A DNA stretch of 39,552 nt from positions 1-39,552 of IMG/VR virus record IMGVR_UViG_3300035701_000106. One strand, 5' to 3'. Within the stretch, counting starts at the first letter, position 1. The number at the start of each line of letters is the position of its first letter. Below the pieces are notes generated by a model that worked only from the letters and a program-made list of their open reading frames with translations, was not told the origin of the DNA and did not search any database. This document shows, piece by piece, positions 23,286-31,042 of the stretch. A program made the translations under genes and the position numbers. The DNA comes from a virus.

Positions 23286-23947
23286 AGAATCCCCCTAGAC
23301 TTATATTGTTCTGCTAACTTCAATACTCCCCGCCCATATTCTAGGCTCGGAAGGAAATCCCTCTTTTTTGATTCCAGCAACATCGCCGTTAGGCGTTCTC
23401 CCCAAAAATACGCAGTCAATGCTTTCTCCCATTCTCCGAACGTTTGCCGAAGTCTCACCATTTCCGCAATTCCAACCTGAAGATTGACTATGGGGTTATA
23501 GGCCAACTCTTCCGAGAAAATGGGATGCCCCAAGGCCGGCAAGTGGAATTCGAAAGTTCCTTGGATGGGTTGCATGAGCCCATAAGCTCGCGCCGGAGAA
23601 AATGCCTTGGGATTAAATGCGCTTTCCCTTTCGATAAGGCCAAATATCAAGTCGGGTGTTAGGCTGATGTCCGAATGTTCCTGACATTCAATGATAATTA
23701 TCCGCGCCATCTCCACTATCTCAAATGCGGTCAGTTTGTCCTTTCCTTTTTCGGTCAATTCTCGGACGATATTTGTATAACGGACTACATTTGGGATTTG
23801 CTTCTCAGCCCCCATAATACGGATTTCTTGTCCATAGATAATTTCCGTGAGCCCCCGAATCTGCCCATGCATCCAGGCCAGTCCAAGAATAAGGCCAAGG
23901 ATGAGCAGGCCGCAGATACCGAATCCAAAAATGAGTTTCTTAGTCAT
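23282..23947 (-). CDS. Membrane-anchored lytic transglycosylase (SLT family)
   Basis: ATG 23947 forms an ATGA overlap with the upstream stop and gives 221 residues. Residues 5-25 are a membrane anchor or signal-anchor (LIFGFGICGLLILGLILGL). From residue 98 the SLT goose-lysozyme-like domain begins: IFGLIERESAFNPKAFSP with catalytic glutamate 108, then RAYGLMQPIQGTF, and a tyrosine segment ALTAYFWG. It would cleave the glycan strands of peptidoglycan from the periplasmic side. Its early position, far from the endolysin, suggests a role other than simple lysis, or signal-anchor-release lysis. Confidence 0.87.
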   Translation of the reverse strand: MTKKLIFGFGICGLLILGLILGLAWMHGQIRGLTEIIYGQEIRIMGAEKQIPNVVRYTNIVRELTEKGKDKLTAFEIVEMARIIIIECQEHSDISLTPDLIFGLIERESAFNPKAFSPARAYGLMQPIQGTFEFHLPALGHPIFSEELAYNPIVNLQVGIAEMVRLRQTFGEWEKALTAYFWGERLTAMLLESKKRDFLPSLEYGRGVLKLAEQYKSRGIL

Positions 23948-24147
23948 GCGCAACCCTCAGCCTTCTGTCGTTTTTTAAATTCTTTTTTTGTAATTGGTTC
24001 TGCTATAAAATCTTGTTTAATCCAATTGAGTTGTTCGCATTTTCTACAGTTAAAACTAAGAGAACAACAGCTTGGGGCATACCAAATTTCTTTGTTTAGG
24101 GTTCCGCATTTTCCACATTTAAGTTGTAAAATGTATCTCTCGCCCAT
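23944..24147 (-). CDS. Small zinc-ribbon protein
   Basis: From ATG 24147 the 67-residue product has LKCGKCGTLNKEIW and FNCRKCEQLNWI, two CxxC pairs about 19 residues apart, a classic zinc ribbon, then a basic tail. Likely nucleic-acid or protein binding; exact role unknown. It overlaps the transglycosylase gene by ATGA. Confidence 0.65.
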   Translation of the reverse strand: MGERYILQLKCGKCGTLNKEIWYAPSCCSLSFNCRKCEQLNWIKQDFIAEPITKKEFKKRQKAEGCA

Positions 24148-24148
24148 T

Positions 24149-24292
24149 TTATATCCTCTCCATTGTTTTCTCGGCCTCAGCCAAGCCCCGCTGATAGCCG
24201 ATCTTTTCGCCGATGATCGCCCCGGCAAATAAGGCCAGAATTATCAAGAGCATCAAGATGCCCAAAAAGATCAGGGAATCGGTTTTTCTCAT
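24149..24292 (-). CDS. Tiny membrane protein, 47 residues
   Basis: A 47-codon frame opens at ATG 24292, overlapping the upstream stop as ATGA, and closes at 24149. It has one strong membrane helix (SLIFLGILMLLIILALFAG) and a charged tail (YQRGLAEAEKTMERI). Its coupling supports a real gene; it may be a membrane partner of the nearby transglycosylase. Confidence 0.6.
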   Translation of the reverse strand: MRKTDSLIFLGILMLLIILALFAGAIIGEKIGYQRGLAEAEKTMERI

Positions 24293-24597
24293 GCTTTCTC
24301 CGCTACCGGATTTAAAATTCCAAACCTTTTTATGGCCGCGTCAATCCCCCGCCTGATTTGATCGTCTGATAATTCGGCTAATTTATAGCGGGCTATTTCG
24401 ATGGCTTCTTTTTTTGTCCCTCCGGAATCGCCGATTTTTAGGCCAGTTTGTAATTCTGTAATAGACCAACAGTTCGTTATTGGGTTACAAACTACAAATA
24501 ATTTAAATCCTTTTCTCAGATTTATTTTTTCGCCCTCAGCCTCAATCCGTTTCGTGCCACCAGTAAATTCACAGTTGATAAATAATTTTCTTTTCAT
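24289..24597 (-). CDS. Conserved phage protein of unknown function
   Basis: The 102-residue product has beta strands FKLFVVCNPITNCWSITEL and QTGLKIGDSGGTKKEAIEIA followed by a helical end. I recall a loose family of early phage proteins with a W-x-V-T-E strand and a TKEEAI helix, with no known role. AT-rich compared with late genes. Confidence 0.55.
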   Translation of the reverse strand: MKRKLFINCEFTGGTKRIEAEGEKINLRKGFKLFVVCNPITNCWSITELQTGLKIGDSGGTKKEAIEIARYKLAELSDDQIRRGIDAAIKRFGILNPVAEKA

Positions 24598-25032
24598 CTA
24601 GAATTCCCACCCGCATCCGCTATAAAATTTGCGCCTTATTATTTTGCCAAGCTCAAGCGGCTCGGCCCCTTCCCTAATTGGGATTTCTTTTACGTTCCAG
24701 GTCGTTCCGGCCTTCGTCCAGAGCTGGAGGTGTTCGCCGGGCAAAAGGAATTGAAAATATTTTTTGAATTCATCTACTCGCTTCTTCACGCCGGATGAAC
24801 CGGAGGCTTGAATCCAGAGAAGGACATTAGGCTTGCGAGCACAGAGGTCCGCACCCCATGTATCCAGACTCAATTTGGAGAAAATCATCCGCCCATCCTT
24901 CATCATCGGCTTTCCGCCTGGGCCAAATATCGGCCTTGCTAGAGATGGGAAATTGCGGACGATCCAGCCCCGCTCAGTGAGCCAGGCCGCGATCCAGCGT
25001 TGGTTGGAATTGCCAGCGGAGCGTTTAGTCAT
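24598..25032 (-). CDS. Degenerate PD-(D/E)xK / resolvase-like protein
   Basis: The 144-residue product has GNSNQRWIAAWLTERGWIV at its start, then DTWGADLCARK (aspartate 62) and a strand LLWIQASGSSG where the E-x-K motif is replaced by Q-A-S. The layout matches small resolvase- or VRR-like phage nucleases, but key residues differ, so activity is doubtful. It may still bind branched DNA. Confidence 0.55.
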   Translation of the reverse strand: MTKRSAGNSNQRWIAAWLTERGWIVRNFPSLARPIFGPGGKPMMKDGRMIFSKLSLDTWGADLCARKPNVLLWIQASGSSGVKKRVDEFKKYFQFLLPGEHLQLWTKAGTTWNVKEIPIREGAEPLELGKIIRRKFYSGCGWEF

Positions 25033-25733
25033 AAAAATAATCCTTGTTGTCGAGGGACGTTTTTAAAATAATTAATCCAGTTATCTCGCCTCCAATTTGT
25101 GCGGTTATGACAGGAATGACAAAGCGTTATTAAGTTATTTGGTTCAATGCTCAGTTTGTTGTAATCAATATGATGAACCGCATGAGCCTTTTCTTTTTCT
25201 TTTTTCCCACAAATAAAACAAATAAATCTATCGCGTCTTCTAATTTTTATTTTTAATTTATCAAATTCAAAATTATAACCAGTCTTAGATATTCCACCAT
25301 TCCAAGCGGGATTTTTTTCCCCGGATTTTGATATAGATAATTTTTCTTTGTGTTCGACAGTAAAAGGATAACGACAATGTTTTCCTCTTTTTGCTTCGGA
25401 TAATTTTTTCTTTGATTCTGGAGTATGGTGCCATCCTATCCGATAAGATTTCCCAAGGAGGGCTGCTCGAATTTTTGCCTTAGCTTCTGAAGTGCGATGT
25501 TTTCCGGTCATTGATGCGGCTATTTTTTCTTTATGTTCTACTGTAAAAGATTTTCCCTTCATGGCCGCTCTTATTTTTTCTCTACGTTCAAGGGAAAGAT
25601 GCCTGCCTGGAAATTTTATGCCCTTGTGCGATAAAGACAATTTTATCTTAGTCTCTATTGTTCGAATTTTTCCTTTATTAGCCGCAGATATTTTTGATTT
25701 AGTTTCGCCTGTATGATGTTGCCCGATTCTCAT
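25029..25733 (-). CDS. HNH homing endonuclease with NUMOD3 repeats
   Basis: The 234-residue product opens with several copies of a NUMOD3-type DNA-binding motif (HTGETKSKISAANKGK, then TSEAKAKIRAALLGK and TPESKKKLSEAKRGK). It ends with an HNH nuclease: CFICGKKEKEKAHAVHHIDY and ITLCHSCHNRTN. Such proteins cut and spread between phage genomes. The gene is clearly more AT-rich than its surroundings. No intron boundary is obvious, so it appears free-standing. Confidence 0.9.
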   Translation of the reverse strand: MRIGQHHTGETKSKISAANKGKIRTIETKIKLSLSHKGIKFPGRHLSLERREKIRAAMKGKSFTVEHKEKIAASMTGKHRTSEAKAKIRAALLGKSYRIGWHHTPESKKKLSEAKRGKHCRYPFTVEHKEKLSISKSGEKNPAWNGGISKTGYNFEFDKLKIKIRRRDRFICFICGKKEKEKAHAVHHIDYNKLSIEPNNLITLCHSCHNRTNWRRDNWINYFKNVPRQQGLFL

Positions 25734-25741
25734 ATATGCAC

Positions 25742-26086
25742 CTAAAACAATTCCATTTGGTTTTTTCCTTGGTCCCCAAAATACAAATCCGGAAAATATG
25801 TAAGGATAATTTTCACCCGCGCCCAGGCCCGGTCTCTGTCCATGCCTTTGCGGAGCAGATATTCATAAAATTCTTTGACTTCAAAGGGACGAACGGGGAT
25901 GAACAGGCCCTCCGCACAGCTACAGATCGGTTGCCGGACATATATCTCTCGGAAAGTCCGGTCATCCAGTTTCGGCGCGAAGGGCTGAAGGTGGGCCAGG
26001 GCGCGTTCTCTTGGTACGGCATTCTCCTGACCGCGATGACCGTTCATAAATTGCATGAACCGGAGGGAGATATAAAAATTATTCAT
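25742..26086 (-). CDS. Conserved early protein near replication genes
   Basis: ATG 26086, preceded by GGGGGAATAGG, gives 114 residues starting MNNFYISLRFMQF. A helical block EVKEFYEYLLRKGMDRDRAW and a terminal IILTYFPDLYFGDQG resemble unknown proteins encoded beside phage replication genes. The HNH gene lies directly downstream. No function can be given. Confidence 0.55.
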   Translation of the reverse strand: MNNFYISLRFMQFMNGHRGQENAVPRERALAHLQPFAPKLDDRTFREIYVRQPICSCAEGLFIPVRPFEVKEFYEYLLRKGMDRDRAWARVKIILTYFPDLYFGDQGKNQMELF

Positions 26087-26087
26087 C

Positions 26088-26537
26088 CTATTCCCCCGGC
26101 GAATCCCATTCCTGCGGATATCCAAGGTCTCTCGGTTGTATATCCCGGACCCGCTTTCTCATCCGCTCCTCATTGGCAAACTTTATTTTCTGGCCCCGCC
26201 AACAAGAGCAAGGCGCTGCCTGGATCGTACTTCTTTCGTTCGCCAGAGCTACGATTGCCCATCCCATGTTTGAACACTTTAGACAATCCACCTGGAGGTC
26301 ATCGGCCGTTGCCCGGCTTGTCTCTCGGTAGGCCAGTTTGAGAGCTCTTAGGATTTCGGACACTAAGGGGCAGCGCTTATAGGGGTGATTCTCAAGCAGT
26401 AGATCAACCGCCCGGCGCATACATTGGCCGGGCCATCCGCCAAGGCGCTCAAAATAGATGGCCTTCTGCTTATCATCCAGCGGGGAAAAAGCTTCTTCGA
26501 GCCTTAAAAGCTGTTCGCCGAAATCAAATTGATTCAT
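26088..26537 (-). CDS. Putative helicase-loader-like or replication accessory zinc protein
   Basis: The 149-residue product has an N-terminal helical part (LLRLEEAFSPLDDKQKAIYFERLGGW) and cysteines in DCLKCSNMGWAIVAL and APCSCWRGQK, a likely zinc site. Proteins of this build often follow the replisome organiser in phages. I see no Walker motif, so it is not a complete AAA+ loader. It overlaps the replication gene by ATGA. Confidence 0.5.
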   Translation of the reverse strand: MNQFDFGEQLLRLEEAFSPLDDKQKAIYFERLGGWPGQCMRRAVDLLLENHPYKRCPLVSEILRALKLAYRETSRATADDLQVDCLKCSNMGWAIVALANERSTIQAAPCSCWRGQKIKFANEERMRKRVRDIQPRDLGYPQEWDSPGE

Positions 26538-27247
26538 GCCGTTCCTTTTTTAGCCGCTTCTTTTTCCATTTCCCGCTGCGCCCATTCCCGTGTTTTGTCG
26601 GTCGGGGATTTTGGTAGGGCTGCCGGCCGCTCATTCAGATAAGCCTCAAAATTCGAGGGCCGGAATAGGGTTGATGGCCGGAGAAAGTCGGCCATCTTAG
26701 GATCATTAGCCCACTTCTGGACCTTTGTATCTATGACTTTCTTGAAGTCTTCTACGGTTCGGCCTTCATTTATCCGCCCTAAAATTAGTCTTTGTGTTTC
26801 TTTGTTTTCAGGCCCAAAGTTCTTCCCGGTTTTCTCATTAAGGTATTTAAGAATTTCATTTAATAAAGATATAGATATAGAAGGAGAGGAATTTGTAACC
26901 CCATCTTGTAACTTTACTCTGTAACTTTTCTGTCTAAGATATTCACTTTGATAGAGATGCCACTTAACGATTTTTATGATTCCCGATTCGTCTATTTCAA
27001 TTTTGCCGTATTTGAGAAATTTTCTTTTAGCTGCTTTTACTAAAACAACATCCGCTTTTAAGAGCTCGGCTAATTGATTGTCTGTATAACCCGAATTTTC
27101 AGTAGCACAAATTAAACCTTCATGAGCGCAATCCCCGGCTAGGAGAAGAAAACCAAACCAAACATAACGCTCGGCCGGGTCAAGTTCTATCATCATCGAA
27201 CCCCGGAGGCATTGATCTACATAGAGTTTTATCCAATTGCGCCTCAT
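26534..27247 (-). CDS. Replisome organiser / replication protein with Phg_2220-type C-terminus
   Basis: The 237-residue product has an N-terminal winged-helix-like region (WIKLYVDQCLRGSMM; LAELLKADVVLVKAAKRKF), a short serine-rich linker, and a C-terminal domain with ILKYLNEKTGKNFGPEN, RTVEDFKKVIDTKVQKW and FLRPSTLFRPSNFEAYLNE. The latter is the recognised phage conserved C-terminal (Phg_2220/TIGR02220) pattern. It would bind the origin and recruit helicase. The linker DNA (about 26840-26960) is strikingly AT-rich and might contain the origin, as in lambda O. Confidence 0.85.
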   Translation of the reverse strand: MRRNWIKLYVDQCLRGSMMIELDPAERYVWFGFLLLAGDCAHEGLICATENSGYTDNQLAELLKADVVLVKAAKRKFLKYGKIEIDESGIIKIVKWHLYQSEYLRQKSYRVKLQDGVTNSSPSISISLLNEILKYLNEKTGKNFGPENKETQRLILGRINEGRTVEDFKKVIDTKVQKWANDPKMADFLRPSTLFRPSNFEAYLNERPAALPKSPTDKTREWAQREMEKEAAKKGTA

Positions 27248-27442
27248 TTATGATTGCCTTTCATAGAGGTGGGCCGGGAGAGGGAGGGGGCTTGTTGGGC
27301 CCCCTCCGCGTTGGTAGGACGCTCGGACATCCCGGCCCCGATAAAAAAAGGAGGGAAATGAAATGGCCGCATTTACTACTGCGGCCCAAAACCAAGAGAA
27401 AGGCCGGTTGAGATTAGGCGGGGCCTCCGGCCTTAATCGCAT
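27248..27442 (-). CDS. Doubtful 64-residue ORF over a hairpin-rich stretch
   Basis: The frame fits between its neighbours (start two bases after one stop, end adjacent to the next ATG), but the product is proline, arginine and glycine-rich (SYQRGGGPTSPLPLPAH) and shows no domain. Much of it is spanned by three inverted repeats. The stretch may be structured non-coding DNA or RNA rather than a gene. Confidence 0.35.
   Translation of the reverse strand: MRLRPEAPPNLNRPFSWFWAAVVNAAISFPSFFYRGRDVRASYQRGGGPTSPLPLPAHLYERQS
27283..27434. other. Cluster of three inverted repeats (hairpins) beside the replication gene
   Basis: Three inverted repeats follow one another: a 9-bp stem GGAGGGGGC with GCCCCCTCC and a 7-base loop (27283-27307), a 7-bp stem GGCCGCA with TGCGGCC and an 8-base loop (27365-27386), and an 8-bp stem AAGGCCGG with CCGGCCTT and a 19-base loop (27400-27434). 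This lies directly upstream of the replisome organiser gene. It could be an origin element, an mRNA control element or a terminator. There is no U-tract on the minus strand after the first two. Confidence 0.55.
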
Positions 27443-27444
27443 AG

Positions 27445-27633
27445 CTAAACCCGCTTCTCCGGCCCGCCCCGGTTGATGGGCAGAGCCTGGACTAACTCTT
27501 TGACCGGCCGTTCATCACCACAGGACAGGCACACGATCATTAGGCCATTAGCCCGGAAATAATGAGGCGTGACATCATTGCACTTGCGGCATAGATAGCG
27601 GGGAGAAGCCTTATATCGCATCGGTTGGTTCAT
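27445..27633 (-). CDS. Small zinc-ribbon protein
   Basis: The 62-residue product contains YLCRKCNDVTPHYF and VCLSCGDERPVKE, two CxxC pairs forming a zinc ribbon, with an arginine-rich end. It overlaps the coiled-coil recombination partner by ATGA. Function unknown; likely nucleic-acid binding. Confidence 0.65.
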   Translation of the reverse strand: MNQPMRYKASPRYLCRKCNDVTPHYFRANGLMIVCLSCGDERPVKELVQALPINRGGPEKRV

Positions 27634-28460
27634 CTTGTCCTCATCATGCTCGGATTGTTGACCGCCCGGACACCAGGGAGTTTAAAATTTTCATGGAGAT
27701 TCCGGGCTTGTTCATTGAGCCAGGTCATTTTAGGTTCGATGGCGGCGTGAGGAACGGTCCCTGCCATGACTCCGGCAAGGAAGACGGGGAGATCAAAGAC
27801 ATCGGCGGACCAGTTATCTCGCTGGGTTTGACCTTGAAGGATAATTTTTTCGGGAATGGGGCCGAGATCAAGTTTTTTCTCTTGAATTGCGGCCTCAGCA
27901 AATATCCGATCCGTTTCTTCCCTAGCCCTACGTTCGGACTCTCGTTTCTGCAGTTCCATATCACGCCGGATTTTGGTGGCTTCTTCTTCGGCCTTTTTCC
28001 GCTTTGTCTCATCGTGTTCGGCCGCGGCCAGCGCCTCAGCCTCCTTGGCTTTACGTTCAGCTTCTTCCTGTTCTCGCCGGGCCGTATCTTCTTTTTCCTG
28101 GGCTAAACGCAAGGTTTCTTCCTCAAGTTTTTTCCGATCCTCTTCGGCCCGCCGGGCGGCGGCCTCGGCCTCTAGGCGTTTTCGTTTTTCTTCGGCAAGA
28201 TAATGGGCCGCCTCATCATCTACGTGCTTAACAATCGGTTCGACCTTCTGTAATTCTTTTTGTTCCAGCGCCCGAGCCTCATCCAAGGATGCCTTGGCTT
28301 TCTCTTTGAGCGGCTTGAAGTAGTCTTTAATCCGCATAATCAGCCTCTTGCCAGCCAAGCCGATATCGCTGGCCAGGATAAGACTCTTTTGATCTACGAC
28401 TCTTAGTGCTTGCGCCTGAGTTGCAAAATCCGTGACTGCTTTTTCTATTCCGAGTTCCAT
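27630..28460 (-). CDS. Coiled-coil recombination-associated phage protein
   Basis: The 276-residue product has a folded N-terminus, a long charged coiled coil (about residues 75-190, rich in glutamate, lysine, arginine and alanine) and a C-terminal domain with RDNWSADVFDLPVFLAGVMA, PKMTWLNEQARNLHE and LPGVRAV. I recognise this C-terminal pattern (a W-x-x-x-V strand, an LNxxA helix and a PGVR strand) from proteins encoded beside phage annealases and RecB-like nucleases. It is probably an accessory of recombination. A molecular role is not established. Confidence 0.7.
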   Translation of the reverse strand: MELGIEKAVTDFATQAQALRVVDQKSLILASDIGLAGKRLIMRIKDYFKPLKEKAKASLDEARALEQKELQKVEPIVKHVDDEAAHYLAEEKRKRLEAEAAARRAEEDRKKLEEETLRLAQEKEDTARREQEEAERKAKEAEALAAAEHDETKRKKAEEEATKIRRDMELQKRESERRAREETDRIFAEAAIQEKKLDLGPIPEKIILQGQTQRDNWSADVFDLPVFLAGVMAGTVPHAAIEPKMTWLNEQARNLHENFKLPGVRAVNNPSMMRTR

Positions 28461-28473
28461 ATTCCTTCCCTCC

Positions 28474-29502
28474 TTAGTCGGTTATTTTTTCAATGGTCGT
28501 GGTGACCACTTCCCGCTTATCAGCATAAGGACTTTTGATCTCATCGGGGATTTCATAAAAAGTCCGCTGACTTATCTTGGTCTGAATTTGGATGTCCCCG
28601 ACGATCCCATTTTTCCCATGATACCGGCCAGGTTTCTTTGAATCCCCTATCAGCCGGCGGTGAAGTTCCTCAAAGCTCTTTTTGTAATCCTTAAATAACA
28701 AATAACTTTCGAGCTCAGGGATTTCATTTTCCGGAATCTCTATGTAATTTGAAGCCTTGAGCGGTTGACAGAGATGGCTGAAGTCGCACATCCCGCATAC
28801 GCTCGGGTCAAAGGGCATCGCCTCGGGATATGTCTTGGCCTCAACGTGCTGATTCACGGCTTCGGCCATGCGGATATCCCGATTATAAAGATCCTGGTCA
28901 AAGAGCATCGGAAGCAACTTCGGTTTTTTGCCGAAGGTTTTGAGGACCAGGAAGCCGGCCGGGATCCCGGTCATGGCCAAGTAGAGATTGAGTTGCGACG
29001 GATATTTCCGAATCCACCACGCGGAGTGAGTCCGGACGTCTTCAATTGTCCGAATGCTCGGCCAGTAGTTCGGATTGATAGACTTGGCCTCTCCCGGAAC
29101 CTCGGGCAGGGGTACGCGGATCGGGATAAGGCCATCTATTTTTCCCTTGATCTTGTACTGGTCAATTCGGAAATCCCTTTGGCTTTGCCGGAACTCCATC
29201 TCGATATTGCCAAAAAGTTTTTTGACCTTCCACTCCTGGTCAATCCCCTCTTCAATCCGCCACATCCCATCAATGTCAATGGGTTGCTTCTCTTTCCAAT
29301 CGAGCCGGCAATGCACAAGATATTTCATACATGGATGGCCGAGCTCGGAGGCCCAATTCCAGTCGGCATGATCACTCGGCGGCCAGGGCTTTTTATCCGC
29401 ATCAAGCTGGCCGGATATCTCCGCACCCCGCTGATTAAGAGCCGCCAAAAGAGATATGCTTTCAGTCGGCTGCGGAGTTATCCCTTGGGCTTCCGTGCTC
29501 AT
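28474..29502 (-). CDS. Cas4/RecB-like PD-(D/E)xK exonuclease with Fe-S cluster
   Basis: The 342-residue product has the signs of a Cas4-type nuclease: cysteine 58 in SELGHPCMKYL, aspartate 123 in GKIDGLI, glutamate 138 and lysine 140 in GEAKSIN, the QxxxY motif in PSQLNLYL (about 170-174), and three cysteines in CGMCDFSHLC (236, 239, 245). With cysteine 58 these would hold an iron-sulfur cluster. It likely resects double-stranded ends for annealing by the neighbouring RecT-like protein. Overlap with that gene is ATGA. Confidence 0.88.
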   Translation of the reverse strand: MSTEAQGITPQPTESISLLAALNQRGAEISGQLDADKKPWPPSDHADWNWASELGHPCMKYLVHCRLDWKEKQPIDIDGMWRIEEGIDQEWKVKKLFGNIEMEFRQSQRDFRIDQYKIKGKIDGLIPIRVPLPEVPGEAKSINPNYWPSIRTIEDVRTHSAWWIRKYPSQLNLYLAMTGIPAGFLVLKTFGKKPKLLPMLFDQDLYNRDIRMAEAVNQHVEAKTYPEAMPFDPSVCGMCDFSHLCQPLKASNYIEIPENEIPELESYLLFKDYKKSFEELHRRLIGDSKKPGRYHGKNGIVGDIQIQTKISQRTFYEIPDEIKSPYADKREVVTTTIEKITD

Positions 29503-30509
29503 TTCGGAGGCTCTTGTTTTCCGAAGAGGTCGCCAGGTTCATGTGCAGCCCTATCTTCCTGAGTCTCTTCTTTCAGGACTTCTTCTTCCGCCTCGGACTC
29601 CACTTCGACAATCTTTTCGGCATGGATCTCGAAGGGCGCCGATTCAATCCCCGCCTCAGCCTGCTCCTTGATCTGCGACAGGTCCTGCGGGCCAAGTTCA
29701 TTCCGCCAGCCATAGACCGTTACGGTAGTCCGTGGGCCAGCCTCAGAGTTCTTGACAAAGACATTGGTCGCGGCAATCGCGGGATGATCCTTGAGAATGT
29801 TTCGGCTTACGATTTTCTCGGCGATACGATCCCCGAATCTTTGACGTTGGGTATGCTCTTCCATGCAGTCCAGGATGGCGGAGTCGGTATAGTTGGCCCA
29901 AAGACCCAGGGGAGGTTCAGTCGGAAAGAAAACCCAGGAACCAGCGACCTTCGGTTTCTCACCTTCAATTCCTACGACGGCGCAGTCGGGAAATTCTTTC
30001 TTGTCTGTCCTGTGGCCATTCTCCCAGATAACCCGCTTCATCTTGGCCTGGATGGATTGAATCCAGTAGGTGTACAGGTTGTAGTAAAGGGTTTTGTCCA
30101 GGACTACGACATTGCCCGCCGGAGAGTAACCGATCCCGAGCTTGCGGATGTGGACGACTTCGATGGCGCGGGTCCGGCCGTTCCGCATAATGTAGGGGTT
30201 CGGCTGCTTAGCCCCGTCCACGATTACGTAGTTCGGGGTGAGCAGGCTGATTGAGGCAATCTTGTTGAGATGAGAATACCCCGCAGCCGTGATGGCCCAC
30301 TTCTCTTTGTCGCCACTCCCGGCTACTTTGTATATGTGCCCGAGCTTTTCAAAGAGGTCCATGACGGCCCGGATCGGCCGCATGATCTGGCCACGGAATA
30401 TCTTGAGATACACTTGTCCGAAATCAGCCGCCAGGGCCAATTTCTTTTCTTCTCCATTTGGAGCAATGGATACCGCCGGCGCAACGGCCGGCTTGTCAGT
30501 CTTATTCAT
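29499..30509 (-). CDS. Putative single-strand annealing recombinase (RecT-like)
   Basis: ATG 30509, after GGAGAAAACG, gives 336 residues. The core has GYSHLNKIASISLLTPNYVI, RAIEVVHIRKLGIGYSP and LDKTLYYNLYTYWIQSIQAK, a pattern I associate with annealing proteins beside phage RecB/Cas4-like nucleases. The C-terminus is acidic and disordered (EVESEAEEEVLKEE) and may bind partners. Its coupling to the nuclease supports a two-component end-resection and annealing module. The RecT label is by context and resemblance. Confidence 0.65.
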   Translation of the reverse strand: MNKTDKPAVAPAVSIAPNGEEKKLALAADFGQVYLKIFRGQIMRPIRAVMDLFEKLGHIYKVAGSGDKEKWAITAAGYSHLNKIASISLLTPNYVIVDGAKQPNPYIMRNGRTRAIEVVHIRKLGIGYSPAGNVVVLDKTLYYNLYTYWIQSIQAKMKRVIWENGHRTDKKEFPDCAVVGIEGEKPKVAGSWVFFPTEPPLGLWANYTDSAILDCMEEHTQRQRFGDRIAEKIVSRNILKDHPAIAATNVFVKNSEAGPRTTVTVYGWRNELGPQDLSQIKEQAEAGIESAPFEIHAEKIVEVESEAEEEVLKEETQEDRAAHEPGDLFGKQEPPK

Positions 30510-30678
30510 TCGTTTTCTCCTTTTCCTCGATATCAATATTAGATTCAGGTGCGAACCGCTCCGCCCGATCAATGCAAGGAATACAAATTAAACGGCCAAA
30601 ATAATCCCTAGAAAGGCCGACGTCTGGTCCTGAAATTTCGATCCCGCAATAATCGCAACGGTCGGTTAGGTCGGTCAT
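30502..30678 (-). CDS. Small zinc-finger protein
   Basis: ATG 30678 with TTGGAGAATAAC upstream gives 58 residues: MTDLTDRCDYCGIEISG, then LICIPCIDRAERF and an acidic tail. Four cysteines in two CxxC pairs suggest a zinc ribbon. It overlaps the start of the annealase gene by eight bases. Confidence 0.6.
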   Translation of the reverse strand: MTDLTDRCDYCGIEISGPDVGLSRDYFGRLICIPCIDRAERFAPESNIDIEEKEKTNE

Positions 30679-30679
30679 G

Positions 30680-31042
30680 TTATTCTCCAAAAAGGGCGAG
30701 CTGGTCCGCTTGGCCCACGGCCGTGGTTCCCGGTTCAGCCGGTGTTGCTCGCCCATCAAAATCACAATGATCGAAACATTCCGGACATACTGGCCCGACT
30801 CCGGGCAACCACTTGGTTGCTATCCCAAATCCATGACAGCGTGCGCAGCCAGAGGTAGTGAACTCCGACCGCTTCATCTCATGGTCTCCGCCATTTTTGG
30901 CATCGTAGTTTTCCTGAGCTTTGGCTTTGAGTTCCTTCGCCGCTCTCTTGGTTTCCCTTTCTATCTGCTTCTGCTCCCGGCGCTCTCTGCGGATAGCCCG
31001 GTCCTGGTCAAGCAAGATTCTGGCTGGTGATTTGTAACGCAC
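30680..31042 (-). CDS. Zinc-finger protein with basic coiled N-terminus
   Basis: GTG 31042, preceded by TTTGGAGAAAAG, gives 120 residues. The first half is highly charged (RAIRRERREQKQIERETKRA), the second has GCARCHGFGIATKW and VCPECFDHCDF, a CxxC pair set, and ends QADQLALFGE, which resembles a clamp-binding end (QxxLALF). The latter similarity is only by eye. The downstream end of the HNH gene overlaps its start. Confidence 0.6.
   Translation of the reverse strand: MRYKSPARILLDQDRAIRRERREQKQIERETKRAAKELKAKAQENYDAKNGGDHEMKRSEFTTSGCARCHGFGIATKWLPGVGPVCPECFDHCDFDGRATPAEPGTTAVGQADQLALFGE

Noticed and set aside
27363-27476. Plus-strand 37-residue ORF behind AGGAGGG
   Set aside because: It runs opposite to the whole region and consists of hairpin sequence. 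The composition looks non-coding.
27973-28231. Plus-strand serine-rich ORFs opposite the coiled-coil gene
   Set aside because: They are antisense shadows of the glutamate- and alanine-rich coiled coil.
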